In this document: piece after piece, positions 25,682-34,107 of the stretch
How the letters are laid out: each line of letters begins with the position of its first letter
Position numbering within the stretch: the first letter of the stretch is position 1
Assembly (NCBI GenBank): GCA_965207535.1
Contig: CBDBMR010000001.1
Span: 62,001-126,000 of the forward strand
From: JAJDXO01 sp965207535
GTDB taxonomy: Bacteria > Pseudomonadota > Alphaproteobacteria > Rhodospirillales > UBA2165
Length of the DNA stretch: 64,000 nucleotides
Direction: 5' to 3'
Program-made: the position numbers and the translations under genes
The notes under the pieces: model-generated
Databases searched by the model: none
What the model was told of the DNA's origin: nothing
Seen by the model: the letters and a program-made list of their open reading frames with translations, nothing else

Positions 25682-26467
25682 ATGACCGGCGGCCGAGCGG
25701 GCAATGTCGTTCAACTGCGCGACGTATCATCGTTGCGGGACAAGGTCTCGGAAGAAGAGTGGGAGGCGAGAGTCAATCTGGCCGCTCTTTACCGGCTGGT
25801 CGAGATCAACGGCTGGAACTCCGGCATCTACAACCACGCTTCCATGCGGGTGCCTGGCGAGCCCGGCAACTTTCTCATCAAGGCGCATCCGCTGTTGTGG
25901 CGCGAGGTGACGGCATCCAACCTGATCAAAGTCGGCATGACGGGCGAACTCGACGAAAGCGCCGGCGTGAACCGGCCGGGCTATGTGCTGCATTCGGCGA
26001 TCCAGCGGGCGCGACCCGATGTCGGAGCGGTGCTGCATATTCATCCCAACGTCTGTATTGCCGTCTCGGTGATGAAGGACGGACTGATACCGTTGAGCCA
26101 GCAGTCGGCCTTCCTTCAGGGTCAGGTCGGGTATCACGAATATAACGGCATCACCGAGGACGCCGATGAGCGGGACCGCATCATCGCCGCATTGGGCGAC
26201 AAACGGGCGCTGTTGATGCGTAGCCACGGCGCGACCACCGTCGGAGAAACGCCCCGCCACGCCTACATCACCATGTACCACTTGATCGACGCCTGTGAAA
26301 TTCAGCTACGGGTGATGGCGTCGGGCGCCGAATTGGTGGCGCCGTCCGACGAGATCACCCGCAAGACCGCGAAGCAGGAAGCGGCCCACCAGAAGGGCCG
26401 CGGCCAGGACGATTGGCCGGCGATGCTCAGGCTGTTGGACGAAGTGGCGCCGGGCTACCGGGAGTAG
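25682..26467 (+). CDS. Class II aldolase/adducin-family protein
   Basis: This 261-residue protein is more canonical than the one at 19349-20089. The metal site reads VLHIHPNVC (HxH) and RSHGATTVGET (second His), and the phosphate/acid-binding segment YNHASMRVPGEPGNFLIKAHP is present. Such enzymes cleave or decarboxylate hydroxy acids, and many sit in aromatic pathways as decarboxylases or aldolases. It starts at 25682, divergent from the hydrolase. Eukaryotic adducin-like members without aldolase activity are known, so the exact reaction is open. Confidence 0.88.
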   Translation: MTGGRAGNVVQLRDVSSLRDKVSEEEWEARVNLAALYRLVEINGWNSGIYNHASMRVPGEPGNFLIKAHPLLWREVTASNLIKVGMTGELDESAGVNRPGYVLHSAIQRARPDVGAVLHIHPNVCIAVSVMKDGLIPLSQQSAFLQGQVGYHEYNGITEDADERDRIIAALGDKRALLMRSHGATTVGETPRHAYITMYHLIDACEIQLRVMASGAELVAPSDEITRKTAKQEAAHQKGRGQDDWPAMLRLLDEVAPGYRE

Positions 26468-26517
26468 GATTTCCGGGAACCTGGAAAGTTCGTGCCGCGG
26501 AATTCAGACGTTTTCCC

Positions 26518-27552
26518 ATGAAACTTAGCGCACTTTTTTTGGCGGTTTTCGCCGTTCAACTGTTGTTTCAGTCTCAATCCGTGAGGGCCAGTGGGGTGTC
26601 AGAGGAAGTTTTCATCAGGAATGACGACGCCAATCTCGTTTTGGCCGGCACCTTGACCAAGCCCGATCGCGAGGGGCCGTTTCCAGCGGTTCTTCTGGTC
26701 ACGGGTTCGGGACCGCAGGACCGGGACGAAACCATATTCGGGCACAAGCCGTTCAAGGTGATTGCGGAATTTCTATCGGACCGGGGCTATCTCGTGCTCC
26801 GCTACGACGATCGGGGAGTTGGGCAATCCACGGGAGAGCATCGCGGAACGACAGTGGATTTCGCCGCCGATGCCCGCGCAGGCGTTGACTTTTTACTCGG
26901 CCGCCCGGACGTCGATCGAGGCCGTGTCGGCATATTGGGTCACAGCGAAGGGGGGACGATTGGAGCGATCGTTGCCGCCCGGCAAGACGATCTGGCGTTC
27001 CTCGTAATGCTCGCGGGCACTGCCCTCCCCGGCGATCAGGTTTTACGCCAACAGGTCGGCGCACAATTGGCGTTAATGGGGAAGGACGCCGCTCACATTG
27101 AGCGCAATGACGGATACCTCGCTCGGCTGATTGCCTTGGCGACGGCGGATCCCTTCGATCAAACCGCCCTAACGGACGCCGTCGAGGATATCAGGGCGCG
27201 CGAGGGCGAGAGCCCGCCGTGGGCGGAAGCGCAGACCGCATTTTTTTCTTCCGGGTGGGTGCGTCATTTCCTGACATTTGATCCCCGCCCGACGCTCTCG
27301 CAGCTCCGTCTGCCGGTGCTCGCCTTGTTTGGCGAAACCGACCGGCAGGTCCTGGCGGAGCCGAATGGGGCTGCCGCGCGCGCGGCACTAAGAGCCAACC
27401 CCTTGGCGCGGGTGGAGGTCGTGTCCCGCGCCAACCATCTGTTCCAAACCTCGGAGACCGGCGACCCCCGGGAGTACGCGGCAATTTCGGAGACGATCTC
27501 CCCCGCGGTCCTCGAACTCATCGCCGGCTGGCTGGCCGACACGGTCAGGTAG
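26518..27552 (+). CDS. Exported alpha/beta hydrolase
   Basis: The 344-residue protein has an N-terminal signal peptide (MKLSALFLAVFAVQLLF, cut near RAS). The hydrolase core shows LVTGSGPQDRDE, the YDDRGVGQSTG block, nucleophile elbow GHSEGG and a late ANHLFQ histidine with an upstream Asp in FGETDRQV. This matches the serine aminopeptidase S33/YtmA-like exported esterase group. It lies 50 bp after the aldolase gene on the same strand and may be co-transcribed. Natural substrate is unknown. Confidence 0.85.
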   Translation: MKLSALFLAVFAVQLLFQSQSVRASGVSEEVFIRNDDANLVLAGTLTKPDREGPFPAVLLVTGSGPQDRDETIFGHKPFKVIAEFLSDRGYLVLRYDDRGVGQSTGEHRGTTVDFAADARAGVDFLLGRPDVDRGRVGILGHSEGGTIGAIVAARQDDLAFLVMLAGTALPGDQVLRQQVGAQLALMGKDAAHIERNDGYLARLIALATADPFDQTALTDAVEDIRAREGESPPWAEAQTAFFSSGWVRHFLTFDPRPTLSQLRLPVLALFGETDRQVLAEPNGAAARAALRANPLARVEVVSRANHLFQTSETGDPREYAAISETISPAVLELIAGWLADTVR

Positions 27553-27560
27553 CGCACCCC

Positions 27561-27656
27561 CGGCCTTTTCCGATCCGGGCGAAATGCTTATATGCCGCGG
27601 CCGCGAAGCCGCCGACGGACGGAAACCCCGGAAGAGCGGCGCCGGGCTACCGGGAC
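27561..27656. repeat. Diverged direct repeat, copy A
   Basis: This 96-bp stretch aligns with 28464-28560 at roughly three-quarters identity by eye, including shared blocks CGGCCTTTTC, GGCGAAATGCTTA and AAGAGCGG. The copies flank the TauE/SafE gene in direct orientation. Both contain a promoter-like TTTTCC or TTCTTG about 17 bp before TATATG or TAGATG. Copy A lies at the convergent ends of two genes and so has no obvious gene to drive. Confidence 0.6.
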
Positions 27657-28399
27657 TAGAACCACGCGCGAGCGGCGAGGAACACGCCCAACAGGCCCAA
27701 GGCGGCGAAAAACACCCGGCGGAAGGTTTCCTCGGGGATGCGCCGGCGGATCCATTGACCGATCACCATGCCGAGGAGCGCGGGGATGACTCCCGCGGCC
27801 GAAATCAACCCCAGGTTCGCGGGCACCAGGCCCTGAACGCCCAGTGCCACGGCCAGCGATACGGTTGCCAGGGTGAAGGCCAAGCCCATGGCCTGGATCA
27901 GTGTGTCCCGCGGCAGGCGGAGCGCCTGAAGATAAAGTACACCCGGAATGACGAATGTGCCGGTCAGGCCGGTGGACAGGCCGGAGAAAGCGCCCATCAC
28001 CGGCGACAACCACCCTTCGTGGCGGCCCGGCTCGGGGATTTGAGGCGCCGTCAGGCTGTAGACGGCATAGATCACCAGAAGCACGCCCAGCATGGTGCGC
28101 AGCACCACGGCGTCGGCATCGGCCAGGATGTCGGCACCGACGAAGGTTGCCGCCGCTGCGGCGACCAGCAGGGTCCACGTGCGCTTGAGGATATTGACCA
28201 GTTCGCCGCCCACCAGCGCCTGCCAGACATTGGCGACAAACGACGGCACCAGCATCAGAACGATGGCTTCCTTGACGCCGACGAAGGTGGCGAGGATGGC
28301 CAACGACACCGTGGGAAGGCCGAGCCCGACCACTCCCTTCACGCTGCCGGCGATAAGGAACACCACCAAAACGAGGGCGATGAAGTTGAAATCGTCCAC
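27656..28399 (-). CDS. Sulfite exporter TauE/SafE-family permease
   Basis: This is an inner-membrane protein of 247 residues with about eight hydrophobic segments in two similar halves. Family blocks are GSVKGVVGLGLPTVSLAIL near the N-terminus and GAFSGLSTGLTGTFVIPGVLYLQAL in the second half. The start is the GTG at 28399. TauE/SafE proteins move small organosulfur or organic anions such as sulfite, sulfoacetate or glycolate. Divergent orientation to malate synthase G makes a two-carbon acid plausible, but this is inference. Diverged repeats lie on both sides. Confidence 0.9.
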   Translation of the reverse strand: MDDFNFIALVLVVFLIAGSVKGVVGLGLPTVSLAILATFVGVKEAIVLMLVPSFVANVWQALVGGELVNILKRTWTLLVAAAAATFVGADILADADAVVLRTMLGVLLVIYAVYSLTAPQIPEPGRHEGWLSPVMGAFSGLSTGLTGTFVIPGVLYLQALRLPRDTLIQAMGLAFTLATVSLAVALGVQGLVPANLGLISAAGVIPALLGMVIGQWIRRRIPEETFRRVFFAALGLLGVFLAARAWF

Positions 28400-28463
28400 G
28401 TGTTTTCTGCCCCCTGACTTATCGGGGTTTAGGGCTATAGGGCGGCATCCGCCGTGGCAAGCC

Positions 28464-28560
28464 CGGCCTTTTCTTGGCCCAGGCGAAATGCTTAGATGCC
28501 GCGCCCGCGACGCCGCCGATTTTCCAAAGACCGGATAAGAGCGGTGCCGGGAACCGGATG
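28464..28560. repeat. Diverged direct repeat, copy B (upstream of glcB)
   Basis: This is the partner of 27561-27656. It occupies most of the region immediately upstream of malate synthase G, with TTCTTG and TAGATG spaced about 16 bp as a possible promoter. The other copy may derive from a duplication of this regulatory region. Confidence 0.6.
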
Positions 28561-28586
28561 AATTTTCCACACCTTAGAGGCCGAAA

Positions 28587-30743
28587 ATGAGCGACAGAGT
28601 AGAGAAGGGCGGGCTCGGCATCGCCCAAGTCTTGCATGACCTGGTGGAAACGCGGATCGCGCCCGGCACCGGCATCGATCCGGTCGATTTCTGGTCGAGC
28701 CTGGAAACTCTGTTGGCCGATCTGGCGCCCAAAAACCGGGCGTTGTTGGACAAGCGGGACGAAATCCAGTCGGCGATCGACGATTGGCATCAGGCGCGCA
28801 AGGGCCGGGACATCGATGCGGACGAATACACCGCCTTCCTGAAGGAAATCGGCTATCTGCTGCCGGAAGGCGGCGACTTCGAGATCGCGACCTCCAACGT
28901 CGACCCGGAAATCGCCGAAGTGGCCGGCCCGCAGCTCGTGGTTCCGGTGACCATCGCCCGCTATGCCTTGAACGCCGCGAACGCGCGCTGGGGCAGCCTC
29001 TATGACGCCCTTTACGGCACCGACGTCATACCCGAAGACGGCGGCGCGGAGAGAGGTTCCGGCTACAATCCGGTGCGCGGCGGGAAGGTCATCGCCCATG
29101 CCGGCGCCTTCCTCGACGAAGCCGTGCCGCTGGAGAGCGGCAGCCACCTGACGGCGTCCGGCTACGAAGTCGCCGATGGCGCGCTCAGCGTCGGCGGGTC
29201 CCCGCTCGAGGATCCTTCGCAGTTCGCCGGCTACCGGGGCGACGCGGCAAATCCCGGCGCCGTGCTGCTCAGGAACAACGGACTGCATATCGAGGTACTG
29301 ATCGACCGGGACAACGCCATCGGCAAGGATCACCCGGCGGGCACCAGGGACGTGGTGCTCGAAGCCGCCATCACCACCATCCAGGATTTGGAAGATTCCA
29401 TTTCCGCCGTGGATGCCGAGGACAAGGCGTTGGCCTACGGCAACCTGCTGGGCCTGATCCAGGGCGATCTGGAAGACACTTTCGACAAGGGCGGCAAGGC
29501 CGTGACCCGGCGGCTGGAGCCGGACCGCACCTACACCGGGGCCGATGGCGGCGAGCTTACGTTGCCGGGCCGCTCGCTGCTGCTGTTCCGGAACGTCGGT
29601 CACCACATGTACACGGACGCCGTGACCGCCGGCGGCGAAGAAGTGCCGGAGGGCATCGTCGACGCCATGGTCACCGGCCTGATCGGCATTCACGACGTCA
29701 AGCGGACCGGCAGCGTGCGGAACAGCCGCACCGGCTCGCTCTATATCGTGAAGCCGAAGATGCACGGGCCCGAAGAGGTCGCCTTCACCTGTGAGCTGTT
29801 TGGACGGGTCGAGCAGGCCCTCGGACTCGATGCCAACACCATGAAGGTGGGCATCATGGACGAGGAGCGGCGCACCACCATCAACCTCAAGGAGTGCATC
29901 CGCGAGGCCAGGGACCGGGTGGTGTTCATCAACACCGGCTTCCTCGACCGCACGGGTGACGAAATCCACACCTCCATGGAGGCCGGGCCGTTCCTCAAGA
30001 AGAACGACATCCGGGGCGAGCCGTGGATCGCGGCCTACGAGGACTGGAACGTGGACATCGGTCTCGAGACCGGTTTCAAGGGCTCGGCCCAGATCGGCAA
30101 GGGCATGTGGGCCATGCCGGACGAGATGGCGGCCATGATGGACGCCAAGATCGGCCATCCGGCGGCCGGCGCCAACACGGCCTGGGTCCCGTCCCCGACG
30201 GCTGCCACCCTGCACGCCATTCACTACCATAAGGTCGGCGTCGCCGCCCGGCAGGACGAACTGGCGGGCCGGGGCCGGGCCGGCCTCGACGACATCCTGA
30301 CCGTGCCGCTGCTCGGCGGGCGGAACCTGTCCGATGAAGAGGTGCAGGAGGAACTCGACAACAACTGCCAGAGCATCCTCGGCTACGTCATTCGCTGGGT
30401 CGAGCAGGGCGTCGGCTGTTCCAAGGTGCCGGACATCAAGGATGTGGGCCTGATGGAAGACCGGGCGACCCTCAGGATTTCGTCGCAGCATCTCGCCAAC
30501 TGGCTGCATCACGGCGTGTGCACCGAGGATCAGGTCCGGGCGTCGCTGGAGAAGATGGCCGCCGTCGTCGACCGCCAGAACGAGGGCGATCCGGCGTACC
30601 GGCCCATGTCCGGGAATTTCGATGGCTCGGTCGGCTATCAGGCTGCGTGCGATCTGATCTTCAAGGGCCGCGAACAGCCCAACGGCTATACGGAATACAT
30701 CCTCCACGAACGCCGCCGGGAGGCGAAGTCTAAGGGGATGTGA
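28587..30743 (+). CDS. glcB: Malate synthase G
   Basis: This cytoplasmic enzyme of 718 residues condenses glyoxylate with acetyl-CoA to malate. Length is typical for the G isoform. Recognisable blocks are NAANARWGSLYDALYGTDVIP, the TRDVVLEAAITTIQDLEDS segment, IMDEERRTTINL, the glyoxylate/Mg region FINTGFLDRTGDEIHTSMEAGP (split here for length as FINTGFLDRTGDE and IHTSMEAGP), and the C-terminal SSQHLANWLHHGV. It stands alone on its strand, divergent from the TauE/SafE permease. No canonical isocitrate lyase is in the window, so it may serve glycolate or glyoxylate use. Confidence 0.97.
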   Translation: MSDRVEKGGLGIAQVLHDLVETRIAPGTGIDPVDFWSSLETLLADLAPKNRALLDKRDEIQSAIDDWHQARKGRDIDADEYTAFLKEIGYLLPEGGDFEIATSNVDPEIAEVAGPQLVVPVTIARYALNAANARWGSLYDALYGTDVIPEDGGAERGSGYNPVRGGKVIAHAGAFLDEAVPLESGSHLTASGYEVADGALSVGGSPLEDPSQFAGYRGDAANPGAVLLRNNGLHIEVLIDRDNAIGKDHPAGTRDVVLEAAITTIQDLEDSISAVDAEDKALAYGNLLGLIQGDLEDTFDKGGKAVTRRLEPDRTYTGADGGELTLPGRSLLLFRNVGHHMYTDAVTAGGEEVPEGIVDAMVTGLIGIHDVKRTGSVRNSRTGSLYIVKPKMHGPEEVAFTCELFGRVEQALGLDANTMKVGIMDEERRTTINLKECIREARDRVVFINTGFLDRTGDEIHTSMEAGPFLKKNDIRGEPWIAAYEDWNVDIGLETGFKGSAQIGKGMWAMPDEMAAMMDAKIGHPAAGANTAWVPSPTAATLHAIHYHKVGVAARQDELAGRGRAGLDDILTVPLLGGRNLSDEEVQEELDNNCQSILGYVIRWVEQGVGCSKVPDIKDVGLMEDRATLRISSQHLANWLHHGVCTEDQVRASLEKMAAVVDRQNEGDPAYRPMSGNFDGSVGYQAACDLIFKGREQPNGYTEYILHERRREAKSKGM

Positions 30744-30877
30744 GGCGGCCTACCGCTGGCCCCGCTTCGTCGCCGCGGCGTATTCGCCGCCGAGGCCCCA
30801 TTCCTTGAGGCTTGGCTCCTTGAAGTCTGTTTTCATCCGAATCCACGCAGGTTAAGCTCTCGTCAGGAGGGGCGCAC

Positions 30878-31276
30878 ATGGTCCGAAAATTGGTTGGAAT
30901 TGCGGTGTCGGCTGCGATTGTCCTTGTCGTCGGCGTCGGGTCCGCAATGGCCGACGGGCCCGGCGACCGGCGTTCGATCGAGAAGCTGCTGACCAACAAT
31001 TCGATCATCTACACCGACGGGATCACCGGGCTCGAAACGACCATCTATTTCGGCCGTTTCGGCAATTTCGACCGCTACGTGCCCTGCACCTTCACCGACG
31101 GCGACTTCAAGGTGAGCGGCGCCGGGGAGGTGTGCCTCAAGGACCGGGAGGGCGCCCAAACCGAGATGTGCTTCAAGCCCGCGATCTCGGGCAACCAAGT
31201 CTCCTGGAAAGTGCCGGACGGCCGCACGACGAACGTCGCCCGGCTGTTGGTCGGCAACAAGATGCCCATCGGGTGA
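30878..31276 (+). CDS. Small exported protein with VCLK...C...SWK motif
   Basis: The product has 132 residues with a clear signal peptide (cut after AMA-DGP). The mature part has three Cys arranged as C-x-F...G-x-VCLK...C and then VSWK. The same pattern occurs in the exported protein at 46973-47275, so the two seem to be relatives. AGGAGGGGC precedes the ATG. Function is unknown; a disulfide-stabilised periplasmic fold is likely. Confidence 0.75.
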   Translation: MVRKLVGIAVSAAIVLVVGVGSAMADGPGDRRSIEKLLTNNSIIYTDGITGLETTIYFGRFGNFDRYVPCTFTDGDFKVSGAGEVCLKDREGAQTEMCFKPAISGNQVSWKVPDGRTTNVARLLVGNKMPIG

Positions 31277-31364
31277 AAGATTTACTGATCCCGGCGCGTG
31301 CCGCCGGGCGGAAAACCTAAACCTCAGGCACTGGAAATCGCGCCCCGGATTTCACGCCCAGAAT

Positions 31365-32321
31365 TTAAACGATAGCGTGCTTCTCCGGATCGTCGAGGAA
31401 TTCCATCGGAAATTCCGGGCCCCACTGATTGGCCAGGCCCGCCTCGGGCGCGTGGAATCCCGCCGGGTGGTCGTTGTTGACCATGTCGCTGTCGGTCCAG
31501 TGCTCGTGAATGCGGCCCCACGGGTCGCGCCAGTAGTCGAAAATCTGGCTGCCGAGGGTGTGCCTGCCGATGCCCCAGGCATGCTTATACTTGCCTTTTT
31601 CCTTGAGATAGTAATGGCCGACCTGAACGTCATCGAAGTCGGCGACCTCGAAGGACAGGTGATTGAACCCGGCCTTCTCCGCCTGGACGTTGAGGAACAC
31701 GTGGTGGTCCACATAGCTGTCGGCGGGCGCGTCGATGTGATTGAAGACGGCGAAGATGTTGTCTTCCGTTTCCATCCAGATCTCGTCGGTGGTCTTGAGG
31801 CCGAGATGCGCCTGGTACCAGTCGTTGGAGGCCTTCACCTGGGCGGTGGTGACCACCGCATGGGCGCTGCGTTTCACATGCGCCGGCCGGCTGGGGATGC
31901 GCTGCAGGTCGCCGGCCCGGTTCAAGCGCTCCTTTCCCGTATTGATCACCACGTCCCGCACCGGGAGCGGCTCCAGCATCTCCTGGCCCCAGATCACCTC
32001 TATCTGGCGGCCGTCCGGATCGGTGAGGCGGACCCTTTTGCCGCCGCCCGGCTCATCCAGGTCTTCCACCGGCGTCGCTCCCTCGGCTTCGGCGAGCGTG
32101 TGCAGGTCTTCTTCCGACGCGGCATGGAATGCGATGCCGATAAAGCCGGGATCGTCCAATTCGGTGACATGAAGGTGGTGTTCCCCATCGGTGCCCCGCA
32201 TGAACAATGCCGTCTTGGTGCGCTCGGCCCGGACCATGCCGAAGTCGGTCAGGAACGCTTCCATCAGATCGAGGTCCGGGGCGCTCAGTCGCCCATAGGC
32301 GATGTCGGTGACGTTGATCAT
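31365..32321 (-). CDS. VOC-family dioxygenase-like protein
   Basis: This is a third two-domain VOC protein, of 318 residues. It starts MINVTDIAYGRLSAPDLDLME, and a second domain begins near 150 (RSAHAVVTTAQVKASNDWY). Candidate metal ligands are in FNHLSFEV and GRIHEHWTD. Overall layout matches type I extradiol dioxygenases, although the first-domain ligand positions are less clear than in the enzyme at 20044-20904. Start at 32321 has a GGGAGGACA site upstream. It stands alone between malate synthase and the psp genes. Confidence 0.8.
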   Translation of the reverse strand: MINVTDIAYGRLSAPDLDLMEAFLTDFGMVRAERTKTALFMRGTDGEHHLHVTELDDPGFIGIAFHAASEEDLHTLAEAEGATPVEDLDEPGGGKRVRLTDPDGRQIEVIWGQEMLEPLPVRDVVINTGKERLNRAGDLQRIPSRPAHVKRSAHAVVTTAQVKASNDWYQAHLGLKTTDEIWMETEDNIFAVFNHIDAPADSYVDHHVFLNVQAEKAGFNHLSFEVADFDDVQVGHYYLKEKGKYKHAWGIGRHTLGSQIFDYWRDPWGRIHEHWTDSDMVNNDHPAGFHAPEAGLANQWGPEFPMEFLDDPEKHAIV

Positions 32322-32435
32322 GAAATGTCCTCCCTGCCGACTGGCTATTTCTTTGGTCGCCCATTAGGGCGCTTGTCGGGCCGAGCATAGGGCAGGGAGG
32401 TTCGGGAGGTCCAGGGGGGCGCGGAAATTATCCGC

Positions 32436-32903
32436 CTACAGGTTCTTGAAGTCCCGGTTCAGTTTGAACTCGGACGAGGTGACATAGGCTTCCGCGTCGC
32501 GAATGCGTTTCTCCACCGAGCGGAATTTCTGCTGAAACTCGGAGACCGTGCGATGGGGATCGACCCGGGTCCGCCGCCAGAACCGCTCTTCGTCCTCCGA
32601 CCGGTAGAGTCCCTCCGGTTTCGGGTTGAGGACGAAGCCGAGGATCAGGTAGGCGAGCGCCACCGGCACCGAAAACAGGAAAAAAGCGATGACCACGGCG
32701 ATCCGGACCGGGACCACCGAGATGCCGAAGTAGTCGGCGATGCCGGCGCAAACGCCGCGGATCACGCCGTTCTTCGGATCGCGATAGAACCGGGTGGGGC
32801 TGAACTGCTGCCAGTCGATATTCGCGCGGGCCCCCCGGCGGCGTTGGCCGTTTCGGGCGCCGTGATGCCGGCTGTGGCCGTTGTCGTGGTTTTCGCCGCT
32901 CAT
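32436..32903 (-). CDS. pspC: Phage shock protein C
   Basis: This inner-membrane component of the envelope-stress response has 155 residues from the ATG at 32903. The GGAGGAG site 6 nt upstream and the ATGA overlap with pspB support this over the ATG at 32918. The PspC domain reads RFYRDPKNGVIRGVCAGIAD and is followed by one or two membrane segments (VVPVRIAVVIAFFLFSVPVA, then ALAYLILGF). The C-terminal half is charged and probably helical. It partners PspB in sensing and in recruiting PspA. Confidence 0.93.
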   Translation of the reverse strand: MSGENHDNGHSRHHGARNGQRRRGARANIDWQQFSPTRFYRDPKNGVIRGVCAGIADYFGISVVPVRIAVVIAFFLFSVPVALAYLILGFVLNPKPEGLYRSEDEERFWRRTRVDPHRTVSEFQQKFRSVEKRIRDAEAYVTSSEFKLNRDFKNL

Positions 32904-33136
32904 ATCCGGCTCCTCCATTCGGGCGCTTCCTCATCGAGGATGCGCTCCAGGTTTCTCACGCGGTCTTCCATCTTGCCGAGGCTCTCCCACAGCTCCGTCA
33001 GCAGCTGTTGGTCGCCCGACGTCATGGTCTTGCTGGTCCGCCAGCGGGTCGCGTAATGGGCAATGATCCAGATGGGTAGGACTATGACCATGAAGACGAC
33101 GGCGATGGGGACTAGGAAAAATCCGCCCATATCCAA
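32900..33136 (-). CDS. pspB: Phage shock protein B
   Basis: The 78-residue membrane protein has a single N-terminal hydrophobic segment (FFLVPIAVVFMVIVLPIWII) followed by a charged helical tail (LLTELWESLGKMEDRVRNLE), as in PspB. The TTG start at 33136 has AGGAG 9 nt upstream; an ATG at 33130 is the alternative. It overlaps pspC by 4 bp and lies 40 bp after pspA. Confidence 0.92.
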   Translation of the reverse strand: MDMGGFFLVPIAVVFMVIVLPIWIIAHYATRWRTSKTMTSGDQQLLTELWESLGKMEDRVRNLERILDEEAPEWRSRI

Positions 33137-33176
33137 GTACTCTCTCTCCTACGGGTTCGGGGCGGGCAGGACGGCG

Positions 33177-33872
33177 TCAGCCGTCCTCCCGTTCTTTCGG
33201 CGTTTCGGTCTTGCGCCCGCTCATGCGGGCCTTCAGCGCCGCCAACTCGTCTTCGATGCCGCTCTCGGCTTCGAGGTCGGCGATTTCCTCGGACAGGGTC
33301 TTGCCCTTGCCGAGATCGAACGCTTCCACCTCGCCCTCGAGGCCGTCCATGCGCCGTTCCATCTTTTCGTAGCGGGCGAAGGCATCGTCGATGCGCCGGT
33401 CGTTAACCGTCTTGCGCACCTTGATCTGCGACTGGGCGGTGTCGTTGCGCGCCTGGACGCTCTTCTGCTTGGCCTTGGCTTCGCGCAGCTTGCTTTCCAG
33501 CTTGACGATGTCCGCCTCATGCTTTTCGAGCGCGGCGTTCAGCGCGCCGACATCCTCGGCGAGCAGGTTCGCGGTTTCCTCGAGCTTGGCCTTCTCCAGC
33601 AAGGCGCCCTTCGCCAGGTCTTCCCGGTCCTTGGTGATCGCCAGTTCGGCCTTGCGCTGCCATTCGGCGCATGCCTCCTCCAGGCGGCCGAGGGTCCGCT
33701 GGGCTTCCTTGCGGTCGGCGATGATGCGCGCCGCATCGGAGCGAACCTCGACAAGGGTGTCTTCCATTTCATGGATCATCAGCCGGATCATCTTTTCCGG
33801 ATCCTCGGCCTTGTCCAGGATCGAGGTCAGGTTGGAGTTAATGATGTCCGACAGTCTCGAAAAAATGCCCAC
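33177..33872 (-). CDS. pspA: Phage shock protein A (PspA/IM30 family)
   Basis: This peripheral membrane ESCRT-III-like protein of 231 residues protects the inner membrane and binds PspF in unstressed cells. It starts GIFSRLSDIINSNLTSILDK, the N-terminal amphipathic helix, followed by EDPEKMIRLMIHEMEDTL and long coiled-coil helices. GGAGG lies about 7 nt before the ATG. Expression probably depends on the sigma-54 promoter at 33955-33972 and on the divergent PspF. Confidence 0.96.
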   Translation of the reverse strand: MGIFSRLSDIINSNLTSILDKAEDPEKMIRLMIHEMEDTLVEVRSDAARIIADRKEAQRTLGRLEEACAEWQRKAELAITKDREDLAKGALLEKAKLEETANLLAEDVGALNAALEKHEADIVKLESKLREAKAKQKSVQARNDTAQSQIKVRKTVNDRRIDDAFARYEKMERRMDGLEGEVEAFDLGKGKTLSEEIADLEAESGIEDELAALKARMSGRKTETPKEREDG

Positions 33873-33891
33873 TTCGGGTTCCTCCTTTCGG

Positions 33892-33924
33892 GCTCCCCGG
33901 CACCGTTTTCGGTGTCCGGGGAGC
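33892..33924 (-). promoter_or_regulatory. Strong hairpin in the pspA leader
   Basis: Fourteen base pairs with a one-base bulge and a four-base loop (GCTCCCCGG.CACCG arms) sit between the sigma-54 promoter and the ribosome-binding site of pspA. The stem ends about 5 nt before AAGGAGG. No T run follows on either strand, so it is not a standard terminator. It could stabilise the mRNA or tune translation. Confidence 0.6.
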
Positions 33925-33954
33925 GGGGTTCAACAGGGACTAACGCCTTTCCAA

Positions 33955-33972
33955 TCGCACATGCCGTGCCAA
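33955..33972 (-). promoter_or_regulatory. Sigma-54 promoter of pspABC
   Basis: On the minus strand the sequence reads TTGGCACG-GCAT-GTGCGA, close to the -24/-12 consensus, with GG and GC separated by exactly 10 bp. Transcription would start near 33943, about 70 bp before pspA. PspF, encoded divergently, is the expected activator. Confidence 0.75.
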
Positions 33973-33999
33973 CTCATGTCACGACCGGATAACCTTTTG

Positions 34000-34107
34000 A
34001 TATTTATTATGAAAATGGATTATCCGGCGAGAGGCCCGAGAAAGGTTAGTTAAAATATTTTTTAATAAATTAGTGATTATTACTAAAATATATTATAAAA
34101 AAAGACC
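34000..34107. promoter_or_regulatory. AT-rich control region between pspA and pspF
   Basis: About 100 bp of strongly AT-rich DNA separate the sigma-54 promoter from pspF. They include an inverted repeat TTAGT-N7-ACTAA around 34070-34086. In other psp loci this region holds PspF upstream activating sites and an IHF site for DNA bending. The position fits, but no exact UAS match could be confirmed by eye. Confidence 0.45.

Noticed and set aside
28419..30707. A 762-residue open frame antisense to malate synthase G
   Set aside because: It is a codon-bias shadow of a well-conserved gene, with His/Gly/Asp-rich composition and no recognisable domain.
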